From NCBI GenBank assembly GCA_963682055.1, contig OY821744.1, positions 31,782,967-31,846,966 on the forward strand: DNA of 64,000 bases, given 5' to 3'. Of the stretch, positions 41,673 to 54,480 are shown piece by piece (position 1 is the first letter of the stretch; the number at the start of each line of letters is the position of its first letter). The translations under genes were made by a program, and so were the position numbers. Under the pieces are notes generated by a model that saw nothing but the letters and a program-made list of their open reading frames with translations, was not told the origin of the DNA and did not search any database. The DNA is from Primula veris. Taxonomy: Eukaryota; Streptophyta; Magnoliopsida; Ericales; Primulaceae.

Positions 41673-44600
41673 CTATAAAGAATACTGTGTAGGGACGTCA
41701 GCTTCAGCGGCTGTGCTAAAGACTCGTTCCAGAGCCGCCAGTTGCGCTGAATTTTGGCCGTCTCGTAAATGTTTCTTCTGAAGAGCAGATAGACAAGATT
41801 CTCTGTACCAAAAGGGGTACAACAAGTGTTAATAATCGAGGACATTGTTTTACGCTAGCACAGTTGATATTTAGAGATATACAATCATCACTAGTTGAAG
41901 AAAACAGAATATGTACTTGAGTGTTGGTTGTTCCCACAAGCGTTGGGTAGATTCACTTTCCCATAACAGGTATTTGGCTCTAGCAAGCTCTTGCCATATC
42001 TCTTCCACCTTATAGCTCTTTGGATTTGCACCTCGCCCTAGGTCTAAAGCCTGCAGATGAATTTTTAATGAGATTTGCCAAAAATAGTTCCTCTATGAGA
42101 AATACATTATTGTTTCTCACTGAAAATAGATATACAGTATTTCAGATCTTAATTCATTCGTTTTAATACTGTATACTTTCTAGATACAGTATCGGTAACA
42201 GGTTCCTCATCGATCTGCTGCAGTTTATATAGGAAAAGGCATTTCAAATTGGATTCATTACATTTATAAATAAGTCGTAAGAAAGACACAAGATCCAGAA
42301 AGTGATTCGTTTAATAATTTAAGCTTGTACAGTTCCAGGCTTATCCGTATAAAATCACAATATCATCTGAAATTTCATGTTATATTCAAAAGCCGCATTA
42401 GTTTTATGAATGCATCTGCTTTATCCAATATAAACGAAACTGAAACCATTACTTTAAAAAAGCAATCATTCATCTCCTGTTCTTCCCTTTATAGATTACT
42501 TTTAACTTATGACAGCATGTACAGTCTAATTGCTGAGTAGTAACATTTTAGGAGGATGGACATACTTTTTCCAGTTCCTTGATACCATCACGATAATCTT
42601 CTTTTTGTAGCAACGCTAGCCCAAGTATGTAATGAGCCTGTCACCCAATATGTGCATATTACATTAGAAATTTTCACTCCTTTACTTCATTCAACTAAAT
42701 GTATAGCGATCTGATTCACGTGGTTAAACCCACCGAGCTCAAAAGGGATGAATATCAATGTACCAAGCAGAAGGTAATTTCTCATTAAACTTTTTGTTGC
42801 AGCAACGGGTTCTTTCCTCTGATGATACCGCATAAGCAAAAATAACAGGTATAAATACATTTTACCAGACTTTTTGGAATCTTTTTACTTTCAAAAGTTT
42901 GCACAAAGAATCACCTTTTAAGTGTATCTAAACTCTGCCTACTAAAACAAAATGTGGGGCCCTCTATTTTTGTCTCCCAAACTTTTCAGGATAAGTACAT
43001 GATAAGAATGATATAGATGTATTAATATATTCAGATATGTACAAAACATACATATATACGCACGCTGAAAAAAAAAACAACAGAGAGAGATAGACAGAGA
43101 GCAAAAGTGAGATAGAGATAGAAAAGGAATAAAATAATAATTCTCCTACTTTAAATATCATTTTATTTCGATTCGGTTATCCGTCTTCTCCGTTGCATAG
43201 CTATCGCACAGACGGTTATTCTGAGGCTCTTGTAGTTTTGTCGCTAGCGGGTTTTGATCTGAGTTTTGAGGCTATGCACGAGTCGTTTCGTCCCTTTGGG
43301 TGCGTGTTTGTGGCAGCGTAGCTGTGGTTCGTTCTTGTTCTTCAATCGAGGTACCATTTCGGTACTAAAAAGGGGTGTTACTAAGCCCGTTATATACGTG
43401 CTTACGCTTGCATATTATTTTTCTTTAAGTTTATATTATGCTAATTATAGTTTGATGGCTGATTTTTGAAATTAGTCATTAGCATCTTAAAGCATGTTTA
43501 TGTGAAGTTAGACTAATTGTTTATTTGATAATTGAAGTTTCGATATCCATAATAAATTATGCTATTTAATGTTAATTATTATTTGATATCTGAAATTCAA
43601 TATCCAGTAGTAGTATAATAAAATTGTTATCAGCTTACTGAGATGGTCGATATCAGTAGATTGTTGATATTATTTTACTATGTTATTTGAGCAGGATTTT
43701 TCAATGATTATTGAACTGTTGCAGCTTATTGCTGAATAATAATCGTGGTTTTAAATTATATAAAACTTTTACTGTTCTATATGATATTAATGAACTAAAA
43801 TGAGGAGTTTAATTGGGGTTGGCGGAGGTAGATGTGTCTGTGGTCAGACGGTTGTTGTTGTCGTAGAGTTGTTATTGGAAAGTTGGTGTCGGTCTTTTAC
43901 ATTTTTTTTAGGGATCACGTGCCCACGTTGTATCCGTGCGGGGGCCTGATGTCCACCGGATATACGGCAACGCGTATGGCCATACGTGGAGGTGTTAGCC
44001 AGCGTATAGATTTCATGAGTAGTTGATTCTATACGTGGATCTGAGTAGTGATCCAGGATCTGAGAAGTGATCCGGCATTGTGATTCCGACTTTATACACA
44101 TTTGAGTCGTAGGTTGAGTCACGCCACTTGGCGTTAGTAGTTGAGGTTCAGAAGTGTCGTGGTGGTGTAGAAGTAACAAGATGAACATTTTATATTAAAG
44201 ATTTCAATATTGTATTTCGTAGTTTTATAATTTTAGCGTAGAGATTTATGTAGCGAGTTTAGTTGACTCACCCTTTGCTGTGCTGTTCCTTTCTTTTCTA
44301 TTTTATTGTCTTTTATAGCCGGGGGTCCAGATTGGGAGTCCAGTATGAGCTTTTGAGCTTTCGAGCGGGACTCGAGGCAGAACGGTTTGGCGTGTACGAG
44401 GTAGTACAATACTTGAGATCGAGTTGGTGTCGTTTTGTATGTATATATATTGTAGATGTTCTGAGCTGTTTTCGTGTAATGTGTGTTAAAAACTGGGTGA
44501 CCAGAAGTCTTGTTTTTCATTTTTTTTTTCATTAGTTTTTTTAAAATCGCGTTCCGGGTTTTATGTAAATTTGGGGCGTGACATTTTACCCTTGGCCATA

Positions 44601-45280
44601 AGAGCTACAGTCAAAGCCGTTTTATTTCCACAGCTGGTTATAACTCAAAGGACAACGACCAAGAAAGATTATCTAAATCCAGAGCATATGACCATCTAAA
44701 AAATGTGCCAAATTTACAGGTATCAGCAGGGATATTCAGGGGCTTTTTCTCTCTGTGTGTGAGTGGATCTATTTTTTCTTAAACTTAATATATTTAAGAT
44801 TACAAAAATAAAAGATAAAAAGCTAAATAGTCGAAGCAACAATAATTCTGAGATCAAATCCATGCCTTTGGACATTAAAACAGCTCAATTGTTCACAATT
44901 TGAAAATAAAATTCTAATCAAGGTGGTGCAACGCATCAACTTGAAATTCTACGTCTGCATGATAAAAGTAACGTGACGCAATGCTTAAAAGTATAACCAG
45001 CAACCTAAAAGTAAAATAAAAGGGACCCTAACCTTGACAGCTTTCTGATCAAGTTTAATTGCTCTCCTACTATCCTCTTCAACTCTAACCCAATCACTAC
45101 ATAAAAAGTCCACCACAACGAAAGAAATTAGACACCAACTGCAAATAGCAATTAAACCACAATATTTACGAAATACAGATATATACGGAAACAATATATT
45201 TTCCACTCATACTTGCGTCTACGATGACATAAGGCGCAATTAGTCCAATACACCGGAACATTAGGGCACAAAGTAATAGC
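41673..45280 (-). pseudogene. CHIP: CHIP-type E3 ligase gene fragment, copy 2 (TPR exons, frame intact)
   Basis: Exons 45213-45280, 45033-45096, 42566-42637, 41917-42050 and 41673-41802, on the minus strand, correspond one to one with copy 1. Here the last exon keeps its frame (KESCLSALQKKH to ADVPTQYSL then stop), so all five exons splice into one open frame. It covers the TPR motifs and part of the helical linker and lacks the U-box. Arg in the WTNRALCH block is changed to Cys. A 1663-bp solo LTR sits in the intron between 42,638 and 45,032. No first exon or start codon was found upstream, so expression is doubtful. If made, it would be a chaperone-binding protein without ligase activity. 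Confidence 0.75.
42921..44583 (-). mobile_element. Solo LTR, probably Ty3/Gypsy
   Basis: 1663-bp insertion flanked by TTTTA (42916-42920 and 44584-44588). Copy 1 of the block has a single TTTTA at the empty site 14091-14095. Read on the minus strand it starts TGTCACGCCCCAAATTTAC, a typical LTR start, and ends in GATACACT, a departure from the usual CA. It contains no gag or pol, so it is a solo LTR left by recombination between two LTRs. It is less AT-rich than its surroundings. Several overlapping open frames inside it are chance frames. The Gypsy assignment rests on the start sequence and length. Confidence 0.65.
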
Positions 45281-46016
45281 CTGCATTAGATATATCAAAA
45301 CAAAAGGTGAACAAAATTAAATTTTCTCATATATGGAACAGAACGGAGCATAGTAATCGCATCATTAATACCATTACCCATACAGCAAAAAAAACTACAA
45401 CTTTTTTCAAACTTCCCAGGGCACAATAGCCTAATAGGTTACATACAAAAATAGAAAACTAACAAGAATCAAAATGCCAGTTACGGAAAAACCCATTCTG
45501 ACATAAGATACTTGCCTAAAATATCAAAATTCACGACAAATTTACTAGAACACAACGCTCAAGTATCACTCATTGAACACAAATATAAAAGATCCAAAAA
45601 AAATATCTCAATAAGCTTATCCATCAAGGTATAACTGATCGTCAAAGTATCACATAGCGAACCAGAAAACTCACAAGATCGTAAAATATCATCAGTCACG
45701 CAAAAATCATTAGGGCACAAATAAATTACCTAAATATCACATACCGCTATACAATGTAATAAGAATAATTATTCGAATACACAATACACATTATGGCACA
45801 ACTCCTTGTACCAAATAAAAAAAAATATGGCATAACTCCTGAATACCACAGTCCACACACCACACACAAAATAATAAAGATTAAAATTCCCCAATTACCA
45901 AAACTCATCTGTAAAGGCTTAATTTTACATACTAAAACACAAAAGTAATTAGATATTTTAACCAATTTATGCATATATGTAACTCCATACTAGTAAAACA
46001 GAACACTAACAATATA
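45281..46016. other. Upstream part of block 2 copy 2, no exon found
   Basis: Copy of 14,806-15,452 plus 17,899-17,965, uninterrupted by the CACTA element. The start exon of the CHIP-like gene would be expected here on the minus strand, but no matching coding stretch is visible. Confidence 0.55.
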
Positions 46017-46260
46017 TTTAACCAAAACTGGCTTAATGTTACGTGCTAAAACAGAAAACTAACTAGATATTCAACCAAAACTGGCTCAATGTAACAATGT
46101 TACATACCGAAACAGAAAACTAACAATATATTTAACCAAAACTGGCTTAATGTTACATGCTAATTGTTAAAACAGAAACTAACTAGATATTTAATCAAGA
46201 TTCAAGAGTAGGTTAAGTATCAATAGCAGCAGAGAAACGATATATATATATATATATAAC
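46017..46260. repeat. Short tandem repeat and TA microsatellite
   Basis: About three units of 55-60 bases, with core AACCAAAACTGGCTTAATGT and then GCTAAAACAGAAAACTAACT, occupy about 46,017-46,200. A TA dinucleotide run follows at 46,241-46,257. Confidence 0.6.
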
Positions 46261-47440
46261 AGGGACTGACCCGGGGGTAGCAGGGGGTGGCCGTGGCCAC
46301 ATCGGCGGCAATTTTCAATTTTTTTTTTTTTATGTAATTTAATTTTTTCTAAGATATACATCGATGGTTCCCATAATTAGACAAAAGAGCTATTGGTGTA
46401 GTGAGAAAATTGGTTTTAAATTATTTTAAAAAACATAGCTAATTTAAGTCATATAGAAAATAATATGAGTTAATTTAAGTCATTTTAAAAAAAATCTGAG
46501 TTAATTTAAGTCGTACTAAAAAAGTCTAAGTTAATTTAAAGCCTTTAAAAACCGTATGAGTTTATTAATGTTGTTTTAAAAATAGTTTGAGTTAATTTAA
46601 GTCAATTAAAAAACAGTATGAGTTAATTTAATTAATTTTAAAAACAGTTTGAGTTAGTATAAAAACATTCAAAGTCATTTTGAGTCATTTAAAAAAGTCC
46701 GAGTTAATTTAAGTCATTTCAAAAATAGTCCGAGTTAGTATAAAAATAGTCTAAGTCATTTTGAGTCATTTAAAAAACAGTCTCAGTAATTTTAAAAACA
46801 GTTTGAGTTACTTAAGTCATTTAAAAAAAATCCGAGTTATTTAAGAAGAGTTTGAGTTGTTTTAAAAACAATATGATGTATTTTTCAAAACAGTCTGAGT
46901 TAATTTTCAAAAAGTCTAGTCATTAAAAAACAATCCTGGTCTTTTAAAAACAGACTGAAACGTTTTAAAAACAGACTAGCTCAATTTAAAAAAGTCTGAC
47001 TGGTTTTAAAATTGTCTAAATTGTTTTAAAATAATTTGAGTCATTTGAACACATTCTATGGTCATTTAAAAACAGTTTGAGTTATTTTAAAAACATTTTG
47101 AGTCTAATTAAACAGTTTGAGTCGTTTTAAAAAATAAGTCATAGTTAATTAAGTCACTTTTATGTGTTATGTTCATTAGAAAGCTAATAGAAAAGAATGT
47201 GATATTAGTATTTAAACATTTTATATATAGCTAGTTTTAACTAGGGAGTCAAACATTTATATTTCTAAAACTGTTAGACCCGTACAATAATTTATGAAAT
47301 TACAAACCAATCCTCGTTTTCCTCACCCCCACAAATCTTAAGAGTTAGTAAGCTTTTTATATTTACTAAAATTGGATCAATAATTAAATAATTTTGTTAA
47401 AAATAGACCAATCCTTAAATTAGTTTGAAAGAGAACGAAA
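46261..47440. mobile_element. Degenerate Mutator-like element with GAGTTAATTTAAGTC array
   Basis: A GC-rich edge (about 46,261-46,310) is followed by about 750 bases of imperfect 28-40-bp units (TTTTAAAAACAGTCTGAGTT, AATTTAAGTCATTT). The AAAACAGTCTGA and AAGTCATTTTAAAA words are shared with the arrays of the other Mutator-like elements here, though units are more diverged. ATAGACCAATCCTTAAATTAG near 47,404 resembles their terminal GGACCAATCCTTAA blocks. Ends and target duplication could not be fixed, so this is a remnant. Confidence 0.45.
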
Positions 47441-48860
47441 TCATCGTTTAGGCCTGACTTTTAAGAAGTTAGGCACTTAAAAAGTCCAACCACCAAATAT
47501 GCAAAGATTAAAGCTGGATCCTAGCACATGTTACATTATGCTACCAGGCCTAAATTGGTTGGATTTAAATTCCATTTTTTTCGATAACGTTCATAGGTAG
47601 CTAATTCAGATTCAATCCAACTATTAGCCATACCAGCTAATAAGGAAACAGTGACATTCAATCAAAAAGAATGAGCTCTAGTTTCTTACTTTCTTACCAT
47701 ATGGAAACTTACTCATGAGAAAATAAGGCATTAGCCAAACTAAACTACATAACAATTTTCCATATTTTAGTTACTTTTTTGAGATAAAAATGTTTCAAAC
47801 CTCCAGTACATCATCTCATTTAGTGTCAGTTCCATGGGTACCCCAAAAACTAGTCTAAGGTTCTAAATCCGAATAAAGCAACAATATTTAGTAAATAACT
47901 GAAAATGAGTTCTTTTAGATTTGGTGAAGGGGCGAGCAATCTATAATCGAGAAACCCTTTGGATTTAGTCTTTTAGATTTTCTCAACAAAAAAAAAGTCT
48001 ATAAGAGATCAAGTGAAGAATAATACAAGGCTGAATAGAAAAATGATCTCCCAGTATACAATATCACTATTTAAGAATTTAATCAAAATAGGGGACAGAA
48101 AAAATCTCGGTTAAGACAAGTTGCGGGCAGTCGGTTGCAAATATGAAAAAGTGAGATGCTATGGTTGTTTCAAGAAGGAAAAAAGAAAAGTAAAATATAT
48201 TCCTGCCAAAGTGGATCTTTATGGCTAATTGATTTTTAGTAAAAATTAAATATTTTCTATGTTATCCATAGAAATTGATTCACCTTAAAAATTAGGAAAA
48301 ATTACCAAAATATACAACTATTTTAAACTAATTACCAAAAAATTATACCCTAACACTTTATTTTCAAAACATACAACTAATTAAAATTATAAATACTAAA
48401 TCATTTCTATTTTTTTCAACAGTCTCTCTCTCTCCCTCCGTGCTCTTTCTTTTAAAAACAGAGATATCTTTTTCTTTGCTTATTTTTCTTTAAAAATAGT
48501 TCAATCTTTTTCTCCGATCAGTTCACAAGTCTCTATCCGAGTTCAATCTTCTTCTCCGGTCAATTCACAGTTCTCGGTATTGTCTTCTCCGATCAGTTCA
48601 TCCGTCAATTTTCGGTTATTTTGATCATCATCATCAATAATTCACTGGGCAATATGTGTCAATTTTCTCTTCAATAGTCATAAGTTCATCCGTCAATTTT
48701 CGAGGTATTTTTTTATTTTTTAAAAATTATTGTAATTAAATTTATATACTTAATAATAACTGTAATCATTGTTCATTATATACACTTTAATACGGTGCAT
48801 AAACTAGTTGAATTGCATATACATTAATTATTGTATGAATTATCACTATTATGTATGCAC
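47441..48860. other. Gene-free sequence with a third copy of the 1153-1565 segment
   Basis: 47,831-48,255 is nearly identical to 1153-1565 and 58,335-58,757, which lie beside F-box copies A and C. Outside that segment nothing coding is seen. The region 48,290-48,420 (ACCAAAATATACAACTA words) resembles in reverse the TGTATGTTTTGG stretch at 810-920 and 57,995-58,085, so these may be paired ends of a larger repeat that encloses the T-rich array. Confidence 0.5.
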
Positions 48861-49690
48861 TTTTATCATTGATAGTGCTCTTTAATACACGCATACACAA
48901 TACATTGTTTATACACACTCTTTAATACAGGCATACAAAATACATTTTGTATTCATTGACAATGCCCCTTCTTTGTATTTTTGTTATTATTCATACACAA
49001 TATACTGTTTATACATGTTTTTTAATACATGCATACACAATATACAGTTTATACATGCTTTTTAATACATGCATACACAATACATTGTTATACACATTCT
49101 TTAATGCAGTCATACATAGTACATTGGGTATCATTGAGGCTGCACTTTTAATAATTGTGTATTTGTTTTATAGATGTTCTTTAATACAGACATACACAAT
49201 ACATTGTTTATACACGCTCTTTAATACAGTCATACACAATACATTCTGTATCCATTGACACTGTCTATTTTTTGTGTTTTTCTTATTATTCATACACAAT
49301 ACATTTTTTATACATATTATTTAATACAGGCATACACAATACATATTTTATACATGTTTTTTAATACGGGCATACACAATACATTATTTATACATGTTAT
49401 TTAATACATACATACACAACACACAATTTATACATGTTTTTTAATACGGGAATACGCAATACAGTCATACACAATACATTGTTATATATTGCACATAAAA
49501 AGTGATGATTTCATATTGCATACACATTCAAAAAAATGAGTACACAATCGAGAAAAGTACATACGCAATCCAGAAAAATGCATAAACGATCGAGAAAATA
49601 GCATACACAATCAAAAAAGTGCATACATAATACAAAAAATTGAATAAAAAATACAAAAAAATGCATAAAAAATAAGAAAAATGTTTACAC
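48860..49690. repeat. Tandem repeats of CATACACAATACATT type
   Basis: From 48,860 to 49,485 units of about 40-60 bases repeat TTTAATACAGGCATACACAA and TACATTGTTTATACATG. From 49,500 to 49,690 a different 27-30-base unit (CATACACAATCGAGAAAA) follows. Open frames across these arrays are repeat artefacts. Confidence 0.75.
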
Positions 49691-49699
49691 AATCGAATT

Positions 49700-51165
49700 T
49701 TCAGGGCTTTACGAACTTTTTTCATTTTTTTTTTGATTTTAGATTTTTCTTTGCTTTTTTTTTTTTACTTTTTTTAACCCTGTTTTGGGTTTTTTCGGGT
49801 ACTCGACTTTTCTAAACATTTTTCATTTTTTTTTTTTTGATTTTGGATTTTTATTGGTTTTTTTTTTTGTTTTTTCACCATTTTTTTGGGTTTTTTCGGG
49901 TTACCGACTTTTTAAAAAGTTTTTTCAGCATATTTTGAGTTTTTTTGGATTCTCGAATTTTTTGAACTTTTTTCATTTTTTTTTTGTAATTTTGGAATTT
50001 TCTTGTTTTTTTTTTGTTTTTTACCATATTTTTGGGATTTTTTCGGGTTCTCGACTTTTTTGAACTTTATTTTTATATATTTTTGTGATTTTGGATTTTT
50101 CTTGGTTTTTTTTTGCCACTTTTTTTGAGTTTTTTCGGGTTTTCGACTTTTTAAATGTTTTTTCAGCACTTTTTTCGTTTTTCAGGTTCTCGACATTTGT
50201 GAACTTTTTTCATTCTTTTTGTGATTTTGGATTTTTCTTTGTTTTTTTACTTTTTTTAACCATTTTTTTTGCTTTTTCGGGTTCCCGACTTTTTAAAAGG
50301 TTTTTTCAGCCTTTTTTGAGTTTTTTCGGTTTCTCGATTTTTTTGAACTTTTTTCATTTTTTTGTGATTTTGGATTTTTCTTGGTTATTTTTTTTTTTTT
50401 TACCCTTTTTTTGGGTTTTTTCGGGTTACCAACTTTTTTCAAAGTTTTTTCAGCATATTTTGGGTTTTTTTGAATTCTCGACTTTTTTGAACTTTATTTA
50501 TTTATTTTTTTGTAATTTTGTAATTTTCTTGTTTTTTTACTTTTTTTACCATATTTTTGGGCTTTTTTCGGGTTCTCGACTTTTTTGAACTTTATTTTTA
50601 TATATTTTTGTGATTTTGGATTTTTCTTTGTTTATTTTTTATTTTTTGCCACTTTTTTGGAGTATTTTCGGGTTCCCGACTTTTTAAAGGGTTTTTTCAG
50701 CACTTTTTTGGTTTTTTCGGGTTCTCGACTTTTGTGAACTTTTTTCATTCTTTTTGTGTTTTGGATTTTTCTTTGTTTTTTTTTACTTTTTTTAACCATT
50801 TTTTGGGCTTTTTCGGGTTCCCGACTTTTTAAAAGGTTTTCCAGTCTTTTTTGGGTTTTTTCGGATTCTCGACTTTTTTGAACTTTTTTCATTTTCTTGT
50901 GATTTTGGATTTTTATTGGTTTTTATTATTTTTTACCATTTTTTTGGATTTTTTCGGGTTCCCGACTTTTTTAAAGGTTTTTCAGCATTTTTTGGGTTTT
51001 TTCGGGTTATCGGCTTTTCTAAACTTTTTTTTATTTTTTGTTGAATTTTGTTTTTTTCGGTTTGGAAGTCATTTTAACATTAAATAAGATAGTATTTTGT
51101 GAGATGATTTAGAAAGAGAGAGCGCGAAGAGAGAGAGGGGAGAAATATAAATTTTTTAGTAGGTG
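49700..51165. repeat. T-rich degenerate tandem repeat, copy C
   Basis: Same repeat as 1-790, here seen complete from its left edge and about twice as long. Words such as TTTTTTCGGGTTCCCGACTTT recur every 100-150 bases. The right edge continues into AGAGAGAGAGCGCGAAGAG and then the Copia insertion. Confidence 0.85.
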
Positions 51166-51170
51166 AGTAG

Positions 51171-51371
51171 TGTTGTAAGATTATTGGACTCTTGGGCTTT
51201 TACTTAATGGGCCCAGATGGGCTTGTAACCCTAACCCTCTATCTATATAAAGAGGGCTAGGGGTCTTGTATTTGATACACATTCATATTCCTTCATTAAT
51301 AAAGATCATATTGTTCTCCCCTCTCTCTACTTCTGTCTCCCTATATACGTAGCTAATAGTGTATTACGACA
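51171..51371 (+). repeat. 5' LTR of the decayed Copia element
   Basis: Starts TGTTGTAAGATTATTGG. A TATA box (TATATAAAG, about 51,244-51,252) lies in GAGGGC-flanked context, and AATAAA near 51,298 could serve as polyadenylation signal. Six bases differ from the 3' LTR. Confidence 0.9.
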
Positions 51372-53010
51372 CGTTATCAGCACTGCTCTCGGAGATTGGA
51401 GTACGGATTCCGGGTTCAATAAACCTTGAGGTTTATCCGAATTTTTAATATTTTGCTATATCAACCTTCACCAACATACCGTGCGTAAGGTAATCGGATA
51501 TAATTTTTTTGAACTATACAAGTCAACATGTTTATATGTTATATGACTTTACTGCATGTTTGTATGATGCACGAATTGCATGACATGCTATGCCATTTGA
51601 AAAAAATTTGATTCTGGAATGATTGCATGACATGTTTGCATGATTCTGGAATTTACATACATAATAAAATTGATCCAGTAATCTAGAATTGCATGTTTAC
51701 TACTGTATTGCATGTTTGTATTGTATGTTACTACTGCGTATGTTTAAAAAAAGAAGAAGCTTATGCTACTAGTATAAACTGAAACGTATGTACTGATTTG
51801 TAATTCTCTGAAAGCTGTAAACTATTCTGTAAATTACTCAAGGACTAAACTGAAACTTGTCTGAAATTATGGACTGAAGCTGTAATAATGCTGTAAATAG
51901 ATATATAGTTTGTTGTAATTACACGGATAGTCCCTGTAATATATTACATGTATAAAAACAGTATATATGTGTTATACAAGTCAATGTTCGGTCTAAATAT
52001 TCACCCACATGCATGTTAAAACTACCATGTATAGAATTACTTATATGGCAATAAACCGTAGATAATTGATTGATATCTTGTTAGTATAATCAACATATCT
52101 TTTGATATTACCATAGATATAAATATACCATATGGCAGTTAATTGTTTGATTTGATCTAATTGATTTGATTTGATTTGGTATGATATAATTTGTGTGATT
52201 GATAATCCTGAATTGATTTAGTTTATCACCAAATCTACTGCATGATTAGATATATATCATCAATATATTTTATACTGCCTTGTATATATATGTGGTTATC
52301 TAGAATAGATATACCTGTTATTTATTGCCATGAATGGTAGAATTGCGAAATCATATATATTCACATTTAAGTTGGAAAAATTATGAATCTCCCCTAAATA
52401 GGCTCACCTATTTGGATACGATGTCTAGGAAAGATATAGGCGGAAGTCGATATCCTAATGAGGTCGGGTTTTAAGTGGCATTCGTGCCCTCCACCCTCAC
52501 CGTCTTTCCTGGTCCTGTTCAATTAGAGCTACCGAAAGGGGTTGACTAAATAATAATTTCCCCGAGTGTGTTTATATAGTGATGTATGTTTCGCCGAATT
52601 GGTGTCTCAGTATCGACCCGTCGTTCGATCAATGAGAACCAATTCACATTAAAAGCAAAACTAATGTTTTCGAACCTGTCGTTTCGAAAAAAAAAAAAAG
52701 TTTGTGCTTGTGCAAACCATAAACATATAAACCAGTCGTTTTATATGATAAATAATCCAGAACTCCCAACACATGTTGGATGCCATCTATGATGAGAAAA
52801 ATCGTAAAACATACTTGCGAAATGACTGTTTAAACGTTGATTTTAATCCGTCACCACATGTTACTCACCCTGATGTGTGAAAAATGTGATGCCCAATTTT
52901 TTTTGGATGCCATCTTTGATGAGTAAAACACGAGTTTGTTGTTACTAGCGAGATGAAAGATAAGGCGTTGATAATATTCCGCCGCCACATTTGAGACGTG
53001 ATGACGTCTA

Positions 53011-53058
53011 TGGTGAACAAATGTCTGAAATTGACATATTGGAGCAATCTTTCACCAA
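53011..53058 (+). pseudogene. Gag remnant
   Basis: Reads YGEQMSEIDILEQSFT, matching the GENVTDEDMLEKTFST-type segment of Gag in one plant Copia family. Flanking frames are broken, so only this conserved patch is recognisable. Confidence 0.55.
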
Positions 53059-54480
53059 AATACTAGCTTGGAAATTGTATTCCATAAGCTGTATCGTGAA
53101 TTTATATTCACCATGTTCCTTTATCGCCCATATGTTATTGGATAAGAAAATTACCCCGGTGAGTAGTTTTAATCCTATTGGGTCAATGGCGAATTGTTTG
53201 CCTGATATTAATGCTCTTCGTGTACAATTTTTTTTCACGAATCGAGAACCGAGACAAGTGTTATTTGTCTCGAACTGTCGTGATCCCGATGAATCGCTTA
53301 GCCAAGAAAGATTTTAGACAATCGTCAAAAATCGAAAACCTGTGGCTCCAAGACAGTAATTGAAAGGAACAATATGGCCCGTTATCACAAAGCAAGAGAT
53401 AATGCTCAAGGAGCCAATTCTATGCTATAAAGGCAAAGGTCATGCACGGTTACTCATTAAATAGTTCACAACTATTATAAAGGAAAAAAAAACTGATGCT
53501 AGTGTGGTTAAAGTTAATTGAAAGGAAACTCTTGAAACCCCCGATTTTGTGGCTCAAATGAGTTTGATACCTTTCTTTATTGATTTTGATAAATCATTGA
53601 GCCGTTTTTTTCGCTCATCTGGATTATGTTTTCCATTTGGATTATTATTTTTCCATTTAAACCATACTTTTGGATTATGGTTTGCCTGTTTACAAAATTT
53701 CTTGAATAATTTAAAGTGTTTTGAGCAAATTCCTTTGACAAATGTGACCAAACTTTAAATTATGAAATTTTAGGCAATACTTGTGGGATAGTTGATTTTT
53801 TTTTGAAATAGTGGGTAACAGTGTACCACATAATTTCACCAACTATTTGCCTAAAATAGTACTCAGTGACAACGATTCTGTACCTGTCGTTCCAAAATCG
53901 ACATCTTTGGTAAAACCAAATTGATTTGTCAAATATGAGGTCTTATACTCATGTAGGTCCTGTCGTACCTTGTTGAGTTATAAAATATTCGAGAAAACCA
54001 GTGTTATCTGGTAACAGCTCATGAAAGAATTAAAATTTCTTTACATAACCTCCATTCAATACGACCAAAAGCATATTTTAGAGGAGTTAAAATGTCTTTC
54101 AAGTAGTTGCTACCACATTCTTTAAAGCATTTAAAGTTACCTTATCATTTCGCCTGTCGTCGAAATGATAAATGACTTAGCTGCTAAGACATGATTGTCT
54201 GTACTATCATTCGCCTGTCGTCGATTGATAAGAGCATTTGATATTGTGGCATTGACCGGATGAGATATTCCCGGGTCAAAAGACGATGCTTGATTTATAA
54301 TCGCATCGCATTTGGATTCTCTCTGAGAATATATTTCGCGATTAATCCAAAATTCATGCCATTAATGCTCACTTTGAAAGACTGGTATGTGTAAAGATCA
54401 TGAAATGAACTCTTAGAATTCTTGTAAAGAATTGAAGGAGTTATTGTGGACTTATCCACCCATAAGACGGACCATAAATA

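Noticed and set aside
44233..44535. Overlapping open frames on both strands near the right end of the solo LTR
   Set aside because: They lie inside an LTR, overlap each other and have no recognisable protein similarity.
48947..49258. 103-codon frame across the CATACACAATACATT repeats
   Set aside because: Its repetitive peptide mirrors the tandem DNA units; no gene.
53554..53751. 65-codon minus-strand Lys/Asn-rich frame
   Set aside because: Antisense to the plus-strand decayed Copia element in degenerate sequence.
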